64,000 bases of DNA from Larix kaempferi. Lineage: Eukaryota; Streptophyta; Pinopsida; Pinales; Pinaceae. This document shows positions 32,870 to 44,470 of the stretch, one piece after another. The position numbers and the translations under genes were made by a program. The DNA lies in the NCBI GenBank assembly GCA_027924585.1, contig BSBM01000486.1, positions 44,014,501-44,078,500 on the forward strand, written 5' to 3'. Positions within the stretch are counted from its first letter, which is position 1. The number at the start of each line of letters is the position of its first letter. Under the pieces are notes generated by a model, which was not told the origin of the DNA, ran no database searches, and saw only the letters and a program-made list of their open reading frames with translations.

Positions 32870-34939
32870 CTAGGAACTCTCTTCTTTGTCATACACAGAT
32901 GGTGGAATATTTTCTGAAGTTACACATTCTACTATCTTTCCAGACCGTAAGCGAATATCATTACAAGGTACAGGGGAGAGAGAGTAGGCCGGCATATTGA
33001 GAGCTTCCAATTGCTGGACTGTTTTATTATTTGGGTTAGGGTTAGGTTGGGCAGGCAGCTGAGGCCGTATTGGTATGTTAGGCACAGGATTATTTTGCAG
33101 CTGCAGCTGCGACTGCTGAGGTGGGTATTGAGGATATTGATGAAATTGAGGATATGGAGGATACGGTAACTGTTGAGGTGGAGGTGGTTGAGGAAACTGG
33201 TTCCCAGGATGGAAGTTCCTCCATCCAGGAGACCATGAAGTAGGTTGGTGTGGAGGCTGTGTCCAAGGACCCCATGAATTATAACCTTGCATCGCAGGTT
33301 GAGGGGAATTCCACTGAGCATAATTTGAAGGGAATTGTGTATTCACATTTTGCATATTAGTATTCCAATTATTCAAATTATTCAAAAATGGAAATGAATC
33401 GGGAGACATACCTTGATTCCGGGGCTGCCAGGGTTTCTTCTGTGCAATGAAGTAGGCTGAATCCACCTCTGGAGTTGATGCCTGCAGAACAGCCTTTACT
33501 TGGGGCAATGTGGGGCATTCTTTCATATCATGGTTCAGCTCGCACAGCTGACACACTTGTATTTTGTCAAGAGGGCATTCTTTCAGTGGATGAGTCTTTC
33601 TACATCGGGGACAAAACACACCTAGTGTGAGATCCTCCACTGCCTGTCTTTTCTTGGCCTTCAAGACATCAATCTCTGAAGAGATAGAGCTCATCATTTC
33701 TGTTTTAAAATTTTCAAGAAGATTGCCTATCTCCGCCCGTGTAGCTCCCCCATTGGATGACTTCTGAGTTCTATCGAAGACATCACATTCCAGCTTATCT
33801 CGTTTATTCTGCTTGTTATGCCTAGAAGATCCCCTGGAGTATCTCTTACATAATTCCACAATTGTCTCAAAGGGTTCTTTAGAGATATCTCCCTTTCCTA
33901 ATAAATTTAGCATGTCTAAACAATCGTCCCTGATCCCTCGAAGCAGGATTATCTTAAGCACATCTAGTCCCATGTTCGTCTGCCCAGCTCTCTGCACATT
34001 GTACAGCAACCTCTCTACAAAATCCTCCAAGCTTTCATCCTCCTTCTGTACCATCTTGAATAGCTCCTCCCTTTTGTCCCTGGTGTTGCAATATTCTTGA
34101 TATTTTTCCAGGAACACTTTCTTCATCTTATTCCAATTAGCAACAGTTCCTCCCCCAAGGCTCATGAACCATCGTAATGCATTGTCCTTCAGGGTGGCAG
34201 GAAAAAGCTTCAACTTTTGGGCATCTGTGACATAATCATAGCTGCGACAGAGGATATCGAATTCAAAAAGGAATTCGTCTGGATCTTCTGCCGCCCTGCC
34301 ATGGAAGCGAGGCAACACCGACGGTGAGATGTTCTTCATAGGCGTTGTCCCCTCTAGCTGCTGTATTGGGAATTGCAATGTAGCCATGGTTTCTTCTGGC
34401 GGGGAATCATCTTCACGATGGTATTGTACCACTGCTTCTTCCTCTTCGTTCTCATGTCTGTTATTCATCTTTTCTTTTGTATCCTCTCCTTCGTTCGTTC
34501 CTTTGTTCCTTACCTCAGTTGTAACAGCTGCGTATTCTTCAGTTGTAACAGCTGCGTATTCTTCAGTTGTAACAGCTGCGTATTCTTCAGTTGTAACAGC
34601 TGCGTATTCTTCAGTTGTAACAGCTGCATATTCTTCAGTTGTAACAGCTGAATCAGCCGTTCCTTCTTTAGCAGGGGTATATGCAGGAATCACAGCTGCT
34701 CCTGTATCTTCCACTGTAGATCCTGATGCTGGCGCTCCAGGATCAGCAGGGCCTCTTTTGATAGGAGTCTCTCGTTGACGAGATCTGACAGCTGAATCAG
34801 TTTTGTCAACAAGGTCGTCAATGAATGTTCTTCTACCCAGCGGTGGACCTCGACCACGACCCGAACCACCTGCACTGTTAGTAATTTGTGGGGTTTTGGG
34901 GGTTGGGAGGTGATCGCGTTTTACCCTCCTCGTATTCAT
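32870..34939 (-). CDS. gag: Gag polyprotein (689 aa)
   Basis: Structural protein forming the cytoplasmic virus-like particle. The N-terminus is basic and Gly/Arg-rich. Residues 98-142 are six copies of an AVTTEEYA octapeptide. Residues 190-370 match the retrotransposon gag core (PRFHGRAAEDPDEFLFEF, ALRWFMSL, FLEKYQEYCNTRDKREEL). Two zinc knuckles of the form CX2CX3HX4C lie at 443-455 and 463-475, spaced one residue tighter than the usual CX2CX4HX4C. The C-terminal 170 residues are Pro/Gln/Asn-rich. The ORF is intact. It ends in a TAG (32870-32872) after which the same frame stays open into pol, so gag and pol are one frame with a single amber codon between them. Confidence 0.9.
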   Translation of the reverse strand: MNTRRVKRDHLPTPKTPQITNSAGGSGRGRGPPLGRRTFIDDLVDKTDSAVRSRQRETPIKRGPADPGAPASGSTVEDTGAAVIPAYTPAKEGTADSAVTTEEYAAVTTEEYAAVTTEEYAAVTTEEYAAVTTEEYAAVTTEVRNKGTNEGEDTKEKMNNRHENEEEEAVVQYHREDDSPPEETMATLQFPIQQLEGTTPMKNISPSVLPRFHGRAAEDPDEFLFEFDILCRSYDYVTDAQKLKLFPATLKDNALRWFMSLGGGTVANWNKMKKVFLEKYQEYCNTRDKREELFKMVQKEDESLEDFVERLLYNVQRAGQTNMGLDVLKIILLRGIRDDCLDMLNLLGKGDISKEPFETIVELCKRYSRGSSRHNKQNKRDKLECDVFDRTQKSSNGGATRAEIGNLLENFKTEMMSSISSEIDVLKAKKRQAVEDLTLGVFCPRCRKTHPLKECPLDKIQVCQLCELNHDMKECPTLPQVKAVLQASTPEVDSAYFIAQKKPWQPRNQGMSPDSFPFLNNLNNWNTNMQNVNTQFPSNYAQWNSPQPAMQGYNSWGPWTQPPHQPTSWSPGWRNFHPGNQFPQPPPPQQLPYPPYPQFHQYPQYPPQQSQLQLQNNPVPNIPIRPQLPAQPNPNPNNKTVQQLEALNMPAYSLSPVPCNDIRLRSGKIVECVTSENIPPSVYDKEESS

Positions 34940-35028
34940 GCGAAGCAGATCATTTTAAAAACAAACAAAAAGACTGTCTAAAAGCAATTATCAGATCAAC
35001 TAATGACTAGTGTTTAATTTTCATCCTT

Positions 35029-35045
35029 CCCCGGCAACGGCGCCA
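35029..35045 (-). other. Primer binding site, tRNA-Asp type
   Basis: Three bases after the 5' LTR the minus strand reads TGGCGCCGTTGCCGGGG. This is the primer site known from Athila-type elements, complementary to the 3' end of tRNA-Asp. Confidence 0.85.
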
Positions 35046-35048
35046 AAA

Positions 35049-36469
35049 TGTCAAGCACTCTATTTGCAGATAATTAAATATCAAACACACAGAGTATATG
35101 AAATTTATTGTCAACCCGAGAAAGTCTTTTTATTTCAAAGGATAAGTGCACAATATATGCTTAAACACAAAACCATTAGAAGTGAATACTTTTATCTTCT
35201 ATCGTCCATGTTCATCCCAAGAATCTATGCAATCCCAATTGCCTTCTAACTGCTATACTACAATTCTTTTCTATTATGCATCAAGAAGAAATGGTATCAG
35301 ATCTAATCAACGATTGCAAGAAGGAAATCTCATTCGCATTCTAAAATAATTACTTGTCTAATCTAATCAAGCTGGGAATCATAAAGCATGACCTGAACAT
35401 TACTCTAGAACTTTAGTGAAAGAGATTGAAGCAACTGTTCTAAGAAACTGAATTGCAAAATATAAATCAATCAACACATAACAGGAAAGCTAAATTGTAA
35501 GAGCTCCTGGGATTACGTCTCAGCTGTAGGATGAACACGGCAGTGTGAACAGAAATTGAAATGTGTAAAGCAAACCTGACTCAGTCGACTGTTATTCTAT
35601 ACCATTCACCAATCTCACAGAAATATAATCTTTTACTGAGAAATCCACACAATAAATATTGCTGCTGCGTACAAAAGAAAGAACAAAGCATCACACAACA
35701 AGAAATATGAAATCCTAAATTAACACAGCAATCTCTGTGGAAGACGGGCCCAGTCTTCACACAGAGACGCTGGTTGAACAACACTCTCTTTAACTCAGAA
35801 GTAACTCCTTATATTAACAGAAGAATGAGTACACAGTTTTGGCTTGGCTGCTAATACAAGATAAATTAATTGTTTGCTATCCAACCCCTCGGTCGAGGCA
35901 ATTCCCCATATTTATACATACAATTTGCAACATCTAAACCTATAATTGGGCAGCCATGAAGATCTCTGATCTTCAGGCGCCCTAAATAATCTAGCTGTTA
36001 CAATGCGTGGCAGAACTGAAATATCCAAATATGAGAGAGTTATTAATTGCCCCAAGAGTGGCGGTCCTTCCAGCTCACAGCTGGACTCGAGCAGCGACAT
36101 ACTTAAGATAGCACTTTCTGTTACAGTTGCCCTGTCACGACTATGCCTTGATTGACGATTCGAGCCCCAAGGAACCTTCTACAAGCAATGAACGTCCCTT
36201 CCTTCATGACTTGTTCAGCTCCGAGCTTCCTGCAGTCTATTTGTCTCACTACCTTCATAAATCGCATCATGTTAGCACAAATTAAGAGATGCACAGCTTC
36301 AATCATCACAATCATATGTATTAATACAATAAAACAATAATCGGCCATACCTTGGTAATTTGGAGAATAAGATAAGGAAAATAAGTCGAATTGCCAAGGT
36401 AATTGGTATAAGACAAGGGAAGGGAAGATGATAAATGATGGTCACAAAGGGCTAATTCTGGGCTCAACA
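35049..36469 (-). repeat. 5' LTR of the gypsy element
   Basis: Read on the minus strand it starts TGTTGAGCCC and ends GCTTGACA. The TATA box is the complement of TATTTATA at 35909-35916. It equals the 3' LTR in length with no indels. Confidence 0.95.
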
Positions 36470-36629
36470 TAAACTACATGTGGAGAGGGAAGTAAAATTA
36501 TATTTTGAAAATACTCAAATGTTTTTCTACTAAAAAAAGATACCATAAAAAAATTAGACTTGCAAGGTTCTCTATACAATCAAACAGTAAAACTATCTAA
36601 AAACCCATATTTTACTTCCATATTTATAG

Positions 36630-37379
36630 TGTTGGAATATTCTCACCATCATTTTTTATACTTTGCATGCCTGCATGCATCCAATCACCATGCATGGATC
36701 TGCATGCAAATGCATGCATCCAGTCATCAATATGGTAGTCTCCCAGCACTTAGTCCTCTTTTTTTAGCCCCAGGAGCCTGTTTCTGCTCAATTATAGCCC
36801 TCCTAGCCATAGATGCACCCTTGTTTTCATCACTGGAGTACAAGTGTGCCCTCTTCTACCTATTTAGGTGATTCTTCAGTTAGTTCCATGATTAGTGTAT
36901 ATGTTCCTTGATTTGGGGATTGATTACTAGTTTAACTGACAGAACCACTTAGATAGACCGCCAAAGAAACTAGATCAGCTATACTGACTACTGACAGCTC
37001 CTCATGCACCCACATTGGAGTCTCCTTCGCTTGATTTGTGCCACATGCACCAGTTAGACTCAGTTAGACTCATTTGACTGATATTTGACTACTTGTGACC
37101 ACTATTATTGATTTGATGATGTCTCCAATGTCATCCAAGCCACACATTGAGGAGAAATCGAATGACCTTAGGAGGCATTCGAACTCATTTGATTGTATTC
37201 AATTATTATTCACTATTCAGAGTGCCAGCTTACAGCTGATGTATGATACAGCAGTTTTTGTCATATATTGTGTATGAGTGATTATTGAATCAATATTTCT
37301 TTTTCTTCTTTCTGCACTTCTTGAGTGAGTTTTAGTGAGGTCTGCTACAGCTGAGTGGTCTAACCTCCAAAATATCACA
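36630..37379 (+). repeat. 5' LTR of the copia element
   Basis: 750 bp. It contains ATGCATGCATC-type repeats near its start, ends AATATCACA and is followed by the primer site TGATATCAGAGC (37380-37391), one base off the initiator-Met site. Confidence 0.9.
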
Positions 37380-37804
37380 TGATATCAGAGCTGGCAGCAT
37401 CTATTCGAATTGCAGTAGCAGCAGTTGTAGTAATTCTTTGATTAGTTGTCTTTCATTGAGCACCAGAAGCCTCTGGGTTTCCACAGCAAATCCTGGTGTT
37501 ATTTCCTTGAATTCACTGGATCAATCCAGTGAGGTCTAGCTAGGTGTGAAGGGCCCAGTCACAAGTGCTCAGTGTCCTAAGGCAATGTTCAATTCGAATT
37601 GCAGCAGATCTCCATTTCATAAATCTCATTTTTTTTGCAAGACTATCACCTCTTCAACTTCAAATTCTTCGGTATCATGGATCTCAAGTTGAATTCATTC
37701 AACTAATTCGAATGGAATGCAAAGATGGACATCTTCTCGAGGTCGAAGAGCCTTTCTAGAGTGGTGAATGGCTCTGCAGTTGATCCCACTGGTGCAGTGA
37801 GAAA

Positions 37805-38470
37805 TCCAAGTAATTAGACAAGCTTGATGAAGTAGTAGGATTGTTGCTACTTAGCATTTTTGAAGACCTACACTTTCCTGTTATTGATCTGAAGACTCAA
37901 AAGGAGGTTTGGGACAATCTCGAATCTCTTCTTGGACAGAAGGATGACTTGAAGGGTCATAAGTTAGAAAATGAGCTCATCTCCATGAGCCCAAATCATT
38001 TACAAACTGTCACTGAGTTTCTCAATAAATTCAAGAACTTGATTTCATAGTTGAAGAGGTATGGGATTGAGAGGAATAAAACCAACTCATCCTTTCCATA
38101 TTATCGAAGCTAGGCCCTAATTATTTAGTGTTTTTTTTTTACCTTCCAGTCAGCAAAGTTGTCCATTCCAAGATGGAATTTCCCTTTGCTTGAAGACTTC
38201 ATCCAATCCCTCACACTTGAGGAGGAGAAGCTAGTGCACATGGGAGTGATAAAAGACAAATTGGATTCAGCTCTTATAGCCACTGAGATGAGAAGAGAGA
38301 ATGATAAAGGAAAAGAAAAAAATTCCGATAGGAAGTCGAATGACCAATAGCAGAAGGAGGCTCCAAACCAAGTAGAAGGGGTTTCGAATCCAAATAAAGA
38401 CAAGAAAACTCATAAGGGAAAATCCAAGTGCACATACTACAATAGAGGATATCACCCTGAGATTTCATGT
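37805..38470 (+). pseudogene. gag: Copia gag remnant
   Basis: Open text with several stops encodes LDKLDEVVGLLLLSIFEDL, then EVWDNLESLLGQKDDLKGHK, then a Lys-rich segment and a zinc knuckle that reads CTYYNRGYHPEISC. The second Cys of the CX2C pair is replaced by Tyr. This is the family's capsid and nucleocapsid region, clearly non-functional here. Homologous to 13057-13500. Confidence 0.75.
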
Positions 38471-39090
38471 ATGAAGAAGATCATATATCTCATGGCTTCA
38501 CTTCTTGATAAAAATAATCTTCCAGTACCTACATGTGCTAGGAAGAAAGAGAGTGAACCATCTGGATCTGAGGACAAAGAGAGATACCATGCTCTCATGG
38601 TAGGAGCATCATCACAATCCTCCTTCATCATAGATTATGGAGCATCAAGACACATGTATTCCTCCAAGGATCTCTTCACTGGTTTCGAATCTACTGTTGG
38701 ACCATCCATCGGGAATGATTCTGAGGTCTCTTCTGAAGGGATAGGAAGAATCAAACTAGATCATGGGTAATTCTCAAGTGTGCTTTATGTCCCCACTCTC
38801 ACTACTAATCTACTTTCAATATATCAGATGACCCATACTGGAGAGCCCAAGAGGGTGATCTTCTCTCCTAATGAGGTCAAAATCCAAGACATGGTATCAG
38901 GATCTACCATTGCAAAAGGTGTTGCAAATCATAAGTCGAAACTCTATGAGTTCTCACACTTCTTACCTCTCTCAAAGCAGTCTGCTCTTCACACTCATGC
39001 AAATTAAGAGAGCAGATTGTGGCATGAAATATTTGGGCATCTCAACTATCAATACTTGCAATGCATGCATACAAAAGAGATGGTTGAAGG
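38471..39090 (+). pseudogene. Copia protease and start of the pre-integrase segment
   Basis: A frame with two TAA stops. The protease active site reads IIDYGAS where the family has D(S/T)GAS, so the flap-side residue is changed. NLLSIYQ and LYVPTLTT follow as in copia protease. LWHEIFGHLNYQYL is the start of the GAG-pre-integrase zinc domain; it is interrupted at 39090 by the nested element and resumes at 46382. Confidence 0.8.
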
Positions 39091-41023
39091 TGTCATGTTC
39101 CCATTCTGTCAACACCATGAAGAAGATCGAACCCCATGGATCCTAGTGACAGATTGAATTAATTAATTAATGAGGGGTTAAGATGAGACAATTAATTAAT
39201 TAGGATTGTGCATTTAAATTTATCCATAGTTTGCTGCCTACTTGGAATAAATAATTATGGAGCATTTAATATTACTGGTGCAATTAATATTATTATTTGT
39301 TATGCTGAATAAATGGAGAAATTGTTCCACCAATTCGAATTAGTGGATAAGGTTGGAGGAATTACTTGGAGTAGAAGTCAAGTAAGCACTAGAGTCCAAA
39401 AATGATGCCAAAAATGAGAAAAGATGAATATTTCATGAAAAGAAGCATAAATCCATAAAGAAGGAAAGTATGAAAAGCAGGAAAGTTCAGAAAAGAAGGA
39501 AAGTCAAAAAAAGAGAAAAAAGGAAGGAAAGCCAAAGAAAAGCAAAGCAAAGAAAGTATGTCCACTCATGGGTGACATATTCTCACAGGTCACCAAGCCA
39601 AGTAAATTGCTCAATAGGTCAACATGAATTCTATAAAAGAAGGTTTCCAACTCCATTTCACATCTTTTGCTAGTTTGAGAAATTTTATGAATGCATTTGT
39701 GCATCTGAGACTTGGGAGATGTGCCCCTAGTCAAGCATGGGAGAGGTGCCCCAGATTTCTATGAGAGGATGATGGAATTCAGCCATTTTCATTGATTTTA
39801 TTTGCAGGTCATGTAGCTGATTAAGTCAAATTTGAAGATCAGAAAAAGCATCATCCATTCCAGAGTTCGAATCTCCAAGTTTCCTATGGATTTCTAGAGC
39901 TAGTTTCTGGTGTAGAAGAAGAGAGATTTTTATATGATGTTTTGAGAGGTATTTAGGCCTATTCCTGATGTAATAATAGAGTACTAAAGCTGATCAGGTC
40001 AAATTGAAATTTCAGAATCATCTTCACTAAGTTCAAAGATCGAATCCCTCTTCCTTCTTCTATTCTACAACTAGTTTCCTATATGCAAGAGGAGATATTC
40101 TTCCATCATCTTTTGAGAGGAATATTGGCCTATTTATGATGTAATAACGTAGTATGTAATTTTATGATATCATTCAATTCAATACAAATTACAGAACTCT
40201 GATTTCTTCTCCAATTTATGCACCCCTTCTAGATTTAGCTAGAATTTGACTAGCTTTCAATGAATGATCCATAATTCAATTATTAAAGGTCCAAATGAAG
40301 TCATTCTCATTCCTGTAGTTATATAACATATCATATGTCATGATCCAACCTCTATTTAAGAACTTTGATTGCATTTTAGCACTGTTTGGGAATCCAAAAG
40401 TCGAACTAGTTGAGTTGTCCTTAATTGCCATTTCACTAGATTTGTTATAATACTTGCCCATATCTTCATATAACTTTATGATATTATATTTAATGATGAT
40501 ATGACTGTAAATGAATTTTAATTAACCTCTTTGATGTCTGCAACAACCTTTTACAACCCTCAGTCAAGTTTCCTACCCATACTAGTCTATATATGTTGAG
40601 TACCCCAGGAGCATTAGAGTAGAGTTCAGCTAGGATCTTCTTGAAACATAAATGGTATCAGTACTTTGTGTAGAGTTATAAACTCGTATCATAACCTTCC
40701 ATCCATCCATAGCCTTTGATCTTTCCCATCTCTAGCAATTCTAGCTTCCACAATCATTGTTTTAGTCAATTTCGAGAAGTCTTTGAGTTTTTGTGCCACA
40801 ATCCTAAGTTGGTACATTACAGTGGTATCCTTGCTGCTGCACACATCCATACAAATTACAGAACCTAAACCTTTCCAAACTCATTCCTAGAACCTTCTCA
40901 ATCAACCCTCGACTAGCTTTCCCAAGACTAGTTCTGTAACTAGTTTTCTTATTTACTAGTCAGTGTCTTAAAGTTTTAATTTTGGGATAAATTTTTAAGT
41001 GATATCTGATCAGCAATATTATA
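39091..41023 (+). repeat. 5' LTR of the nested element, 1933 bp
   Basis: Starts TGTCATGTTCCC and ends ATATTATA; the usual final CA is absent in both copies. It contains an A/G-rich stretch (about 39470-39560, AAAG/GAAAG repeats) and a TATA-like CTATAAAAGAAGG near 39633. Confidence 0.9.
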
Positions 41024-41024
41024 G

Positions 41025-41036
41025 TGGTATTAGAGA
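41025..41036 (+). other. Primer binding site of the nested element
   Basis: TGGTATTAGAGA, one base after the LTR, resembles the initiator-Met site TGGTATCAGAGC with two changes. A very similar TGGTATTAGAAC is at 16306. Confidence 0.65.
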
Positions 41037-41128
41037 ACTTTCCTTGGCTTAGCCTGTGGAAATTAACTCTCAGTGGAAAAGTAGCTCAACATTATCTTCA
41101 AGTTGCAGTTGTGGAATTAGTTACAGTC

Positions 41129-42920
41129 ATGGAAGATTTAGAGTTTGAGTTGCATGAAGAAGAAGATTATTTTTATGAAAAGTATGATGATGATGATGAT
41201 CAGTATGAAGAATATTGCAGATAGTATAAGGAAGATAATTTCCAAGAAGTACCTTTCACAATCATCTCCCATGAGATCATGATTGGCAGAAGAGACTATG
41301 GTTATTCTGATAGACATATTCAGAAAAAAGTTGCATGTTCCACAGTCAAAAGTCAACCTTCTATGGAAGAGATAATAAAAAATATGAAAGCTTCATTGGA
41401 TGCATGTGACTTCACAAGAATTTTTGGATCCTCTTTAAGAAGATCCTCCAAGAATCTTCATCCTAAGACAACCAAGGAGGAAGCTTCATCATTTTGGGAG
41501 AAGCAAGACCCAAAATCCAATCATGAGATTGTTGACAGAATGGAAGAAGGATCCACAGTGAGGGATCAAACTTCAAAAGATCATGAAGAAGGCATAATTC
41601 AACATGATTGTGGCAGCCAAGAAGTTGAAAAAGTAATGAGCCACTTAGAAGAGGATGACAAAGAAGAAGAGGCACCCAAAGACCAAGCAAAAAGTGACAA
41701 AGTTATGAACAGTGTGGAAAGAGATTCCACTTCAAGACATTCAAATTTCTTTGTTGGTGATTTCAAGATTACTGCAAAGGAGGGTGATTTGGTTAAGGGT
41801 GGTGAGATAGATTTTGGATCAGATCCAAAAGAAGAAAATAAATCAGAATCACAGTCACCACTTGAAATCCATAATGAAGCAGAAGACAAGCTCGTATCAG
41901 TTGGGTGTGATCCAAGGAAGTTGCAGTAGGAGCATGCTGCCATAAACACAGTACCTGATGAGGAGAATTGGGCTCAAAGGTATGATTCAAAATATGATTT
42001 ATGTATGCTTTTGTTGTAGCCCAAAATGGAAGCCACTTCCAGTGAGAAGATTGGCTTAGTTGAGCCCTTAGGTTTTGGGGTTCATGACTTTGAGAAGGCT
42101 GAATTGCAAGAACAAGAACAAGAAGTCCATCTACAAGAAATTATTTCCTTAACTGGACCATTAAAGATGAAAACATTAGGGATCAAGGAGAACATAACAC
42201 ATGGGAATTTTGTAAGTTTTTATTTTTATATTCCTATGTGTCAGTATGATGGGGCAGTCACTTCAGAGGATAAGATGGGCTTGGTTGAACCCCTAGGGGT
42301 TGAGACTCCTAAATTGGGGAGGGATGAAAATTGGGGAGAAATCCTTAATGGTGCACCAGAGATGAATGAGCACCCCAGTTGCAGCCAAAGATATGATATT
42401 CATGATTTGAAATATGAATATCTTGCAGCCCCAAAGTATGGATCAATTGTCATAACTTCAACAGAATCAACTGAAGTTGATCCTAGGAAGCTAGAAGAAG
42501 AGAAGGTTCATCTGCCAGAACCTCATTTCCTTGAAGGGAAACTGAATATGAATGAATGCAATATCCAATAATCTCTTCAAACCCTCAATGAAATCCATTC
42601 CTTAATGAATAACCTCTGTTGGAAGTTGGGGGAGCAGTCTTCCATGAGAGACATGGAAGAATTTCAGAAATCCATGACAAGCATAAAAGGTAAATTCTTG
42701 AACCTGCTTTCTGATAGAGATAGTTTGTTGGAGCTTGTAGAATTGTTTCATGGTGCATCCTTGAGGGATTATGAAGAGATTAGCAAGATCAATGATGAAT
42801 TGATGGCCACCCAATATTCTTTGAGAAGCACTCAAAGTGCCCTCCAAGAATCCAAGACAGAGATATTGCAGCTTCATGAAAAGTTGCAAAGACCCCCCCA
42901 CCCTCCTACACACCATTCAG
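41129..42920 (+). pseudogene. Nested element ORF, first part: acidic and coiled-coil
   Basis: One frame runs from ATG 41129 to about 42900 with only a few stops (TAG 41222-41224, 41927-41929 and about 42017, TAA about 42569). It opens with a strongly acidic stretch (MEDLEFELHEEEDYFYEKYD, then five Asp). Lys/Glu-rich text follows, with two copies of a (K/M)GLVEPLG motif (42038 and 42272), and a coiled coil at about 42600-42890 (FQKSMTSIKGKFLNLLSDRD, INDELMATQYSLRSTQSALQ). None of gag zinc knuckle, protease or polymerase motifs is present. Frame is lost at a C-run near 42895 and coding continues one frame over. Unknown family; possibly a diverged structural protein. Confidence 0.55.
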
Positions 42921-44470
42921 TCAACTTCATTTGGATGAAATCATTATGGATCATATGGAGGAACCTCATGAGATGGTGGATCATTAGGATCATTCATTTT
43001 TACAAGTGCTTGAAGAGTGTGCAGAACAGTTTGATGAGAACCAGGCACTTGATTATTTTCCAAAGGAACTTGATTTGTTCCTTGAAGACAGTTACTCTCC
43101 CATGGAAGAGTGGGATGAGAGCACCCAATTTGGGCCAGCCAATAATTAAAAAGTTGCAGCCATAAGTTTGATTACTGGAGGTTGCAGACATGCAAAGAAG
43201 GTTCACGGTTCTTTCCCACATGTCCTAGATTCAACAACACCAATGGGGAATGAACAGTGGGTGAAGAAATTTTTCTGGTTTGTGTCACATGTACAACAAG
43301 GGGATCATGATTTGTCCCCATGGGAGATAGATCCTATTGCAGAAGAGATGGCTGATTATAGCTCATATAAATCAGCAAGCAATATCTCTGATTCATCCAC
43401 TGGATGGTTGGATAGAGGAATCACTGAAAAGGAAAATCTGGAAGGTGAAAGTTTTATGTCTTGTTGCAAGAAAATTGTTTTTAATATTGCTGATTTTTCT
43501 ATGATTTACAAGCAGGAGAAAATTCATGTGTGCGCAGCCGCTTTTGACAAGAAGGCATTAGATCTACATTTACCTTCAATGAGTGGGTCAATTGATGGAG
43601 GTTTTCACCCTTGGATCAATGGTAGACAGTTGAGCGATTGGATGAAGAGGGGAGCACCTGTTGAGTTCCATAGAGACCATGATACCTCATTATTTGAGGG
43701 AAACATGAACATGAGTGATTTTGATACAACTTACTCTCTTTTGTAGCAGAATTTTAGGACATGGGATCCTCACCCTTGTAACTTGAGTTTCATGGATAAC
43801 ACACTTGTTCCTTGTATGCATTGGCCACATGAGAACTTTTCAATTGGAATGGAAAGACTGGTGGAATTGTGGCCTCACTTTTTAGAGGAATATTTGGGGA
43901 TGTATAGTCTTTATTTGATTCAACCCTACATTGGAGAGTTGCATATCTTGATTGAGGGGCCTTCAAAGTTTCGGAGTTGCATTGGAAAGGATGATTTTCC
44001 AATATGGTGGTATGATTTTTCCATCTTTCCCAACATTTCATACGATGTTGATTTTTTTTTGTAACTAATGTTTGGGGAGATGCAGCATGAACAGTGGGAT
44101 CTAGGTACTCTTTTGCTTAACAGATTTTGTTGGATGGTATTCCGATCCAAGGGGGTATCATACAGGGAATGGGATCCTGGCATTGTTTGTCCTTGAAGCA
44201 GTTGTTTGCATGTTGGCATGATGTAGCAAGCCAACATAGTAATAGTATATTTGCATTTCTGATATTCTTATGGGATCTTGGCACACTTTCGAGTTGCTTC
44301 ACTTGGATAGAAGTAGGCATGTTCAGTTATAGATGTAGTGAATATTTTCTTGGAGAGATGATTATGATCACAGTAGTGCAGCAAAAGCATGATGGACCTC
44401 TTGGGATATTTTTCTTGAGGACAATCAATCTTGGGAGGGGAGGGCTGTCATGTTCCCATTCTATCAGCAC
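42921..44470 (+). pseudogene. Nested element ORF, second part: Trp-rich
   Basis: Continuation in the next frame after the C-run. Segments include DYFPKELDLFLEDSYSPMEE, WVKKFFWFVSHVQQGDHDLS, WEIDPIAEEMADYSSYKSAS, HWPHENFSIGMERLVELWPH and DDFPIWWYDFSIFPNISYD. Interruptions are TAG near 42955, TAA near 43149, TAG at 43744-43746 and TAA at 44062-44064, then a further frame shift to text ending near 44200. Trp, Asp and Phe are enriched and spacing suggests a folded protein. No family recognised. Total coding capacity of both parts is about 980 codons. Confidence 0.55.

Larger units (their letters stand above)
22883..36469 (-). mobile_element. Ty3/gypsy LTR retrotransposon, Athila/Tat branch, 13.6 kb
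   Basis: Two 1421-bp LTRs, a perfect TAAAC target duplication (22878-22882 and 36470-36474), a primer site, gag, pol in the order protease-RT-RNase H-integrase, a third ORF and a polypurine tract are all present. The Athila/Tat branch is indicated by the protease motif VDLGA instead of DSGA, the PPYPERL segment before it, the RT text EVFMDDF, the lack of a chromodomain, the Asp-tRNA primer site and the long extra ORF after pol. LTRs differ at about 13 sites by hand count (near 0.9%), so it is the youngest insertion here. It is nevertheless defective: a TAG in integrase, a changed RNase H residue and three stops in the third ORF. Confidence 0.95.

Noticed and set aside
34329-34778. 149-codon plus-strand ORF over gag
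   Set aside because: Antisense shadow of the octapeptide-repeat part of gag.
22883-36469. Active, autonomous gypsy element
   Set aside because: Structure is complete and LTRs are young, but the integrase TAG, the RNase H Tyr and three stops in the third ORF argue against activity of this copy.
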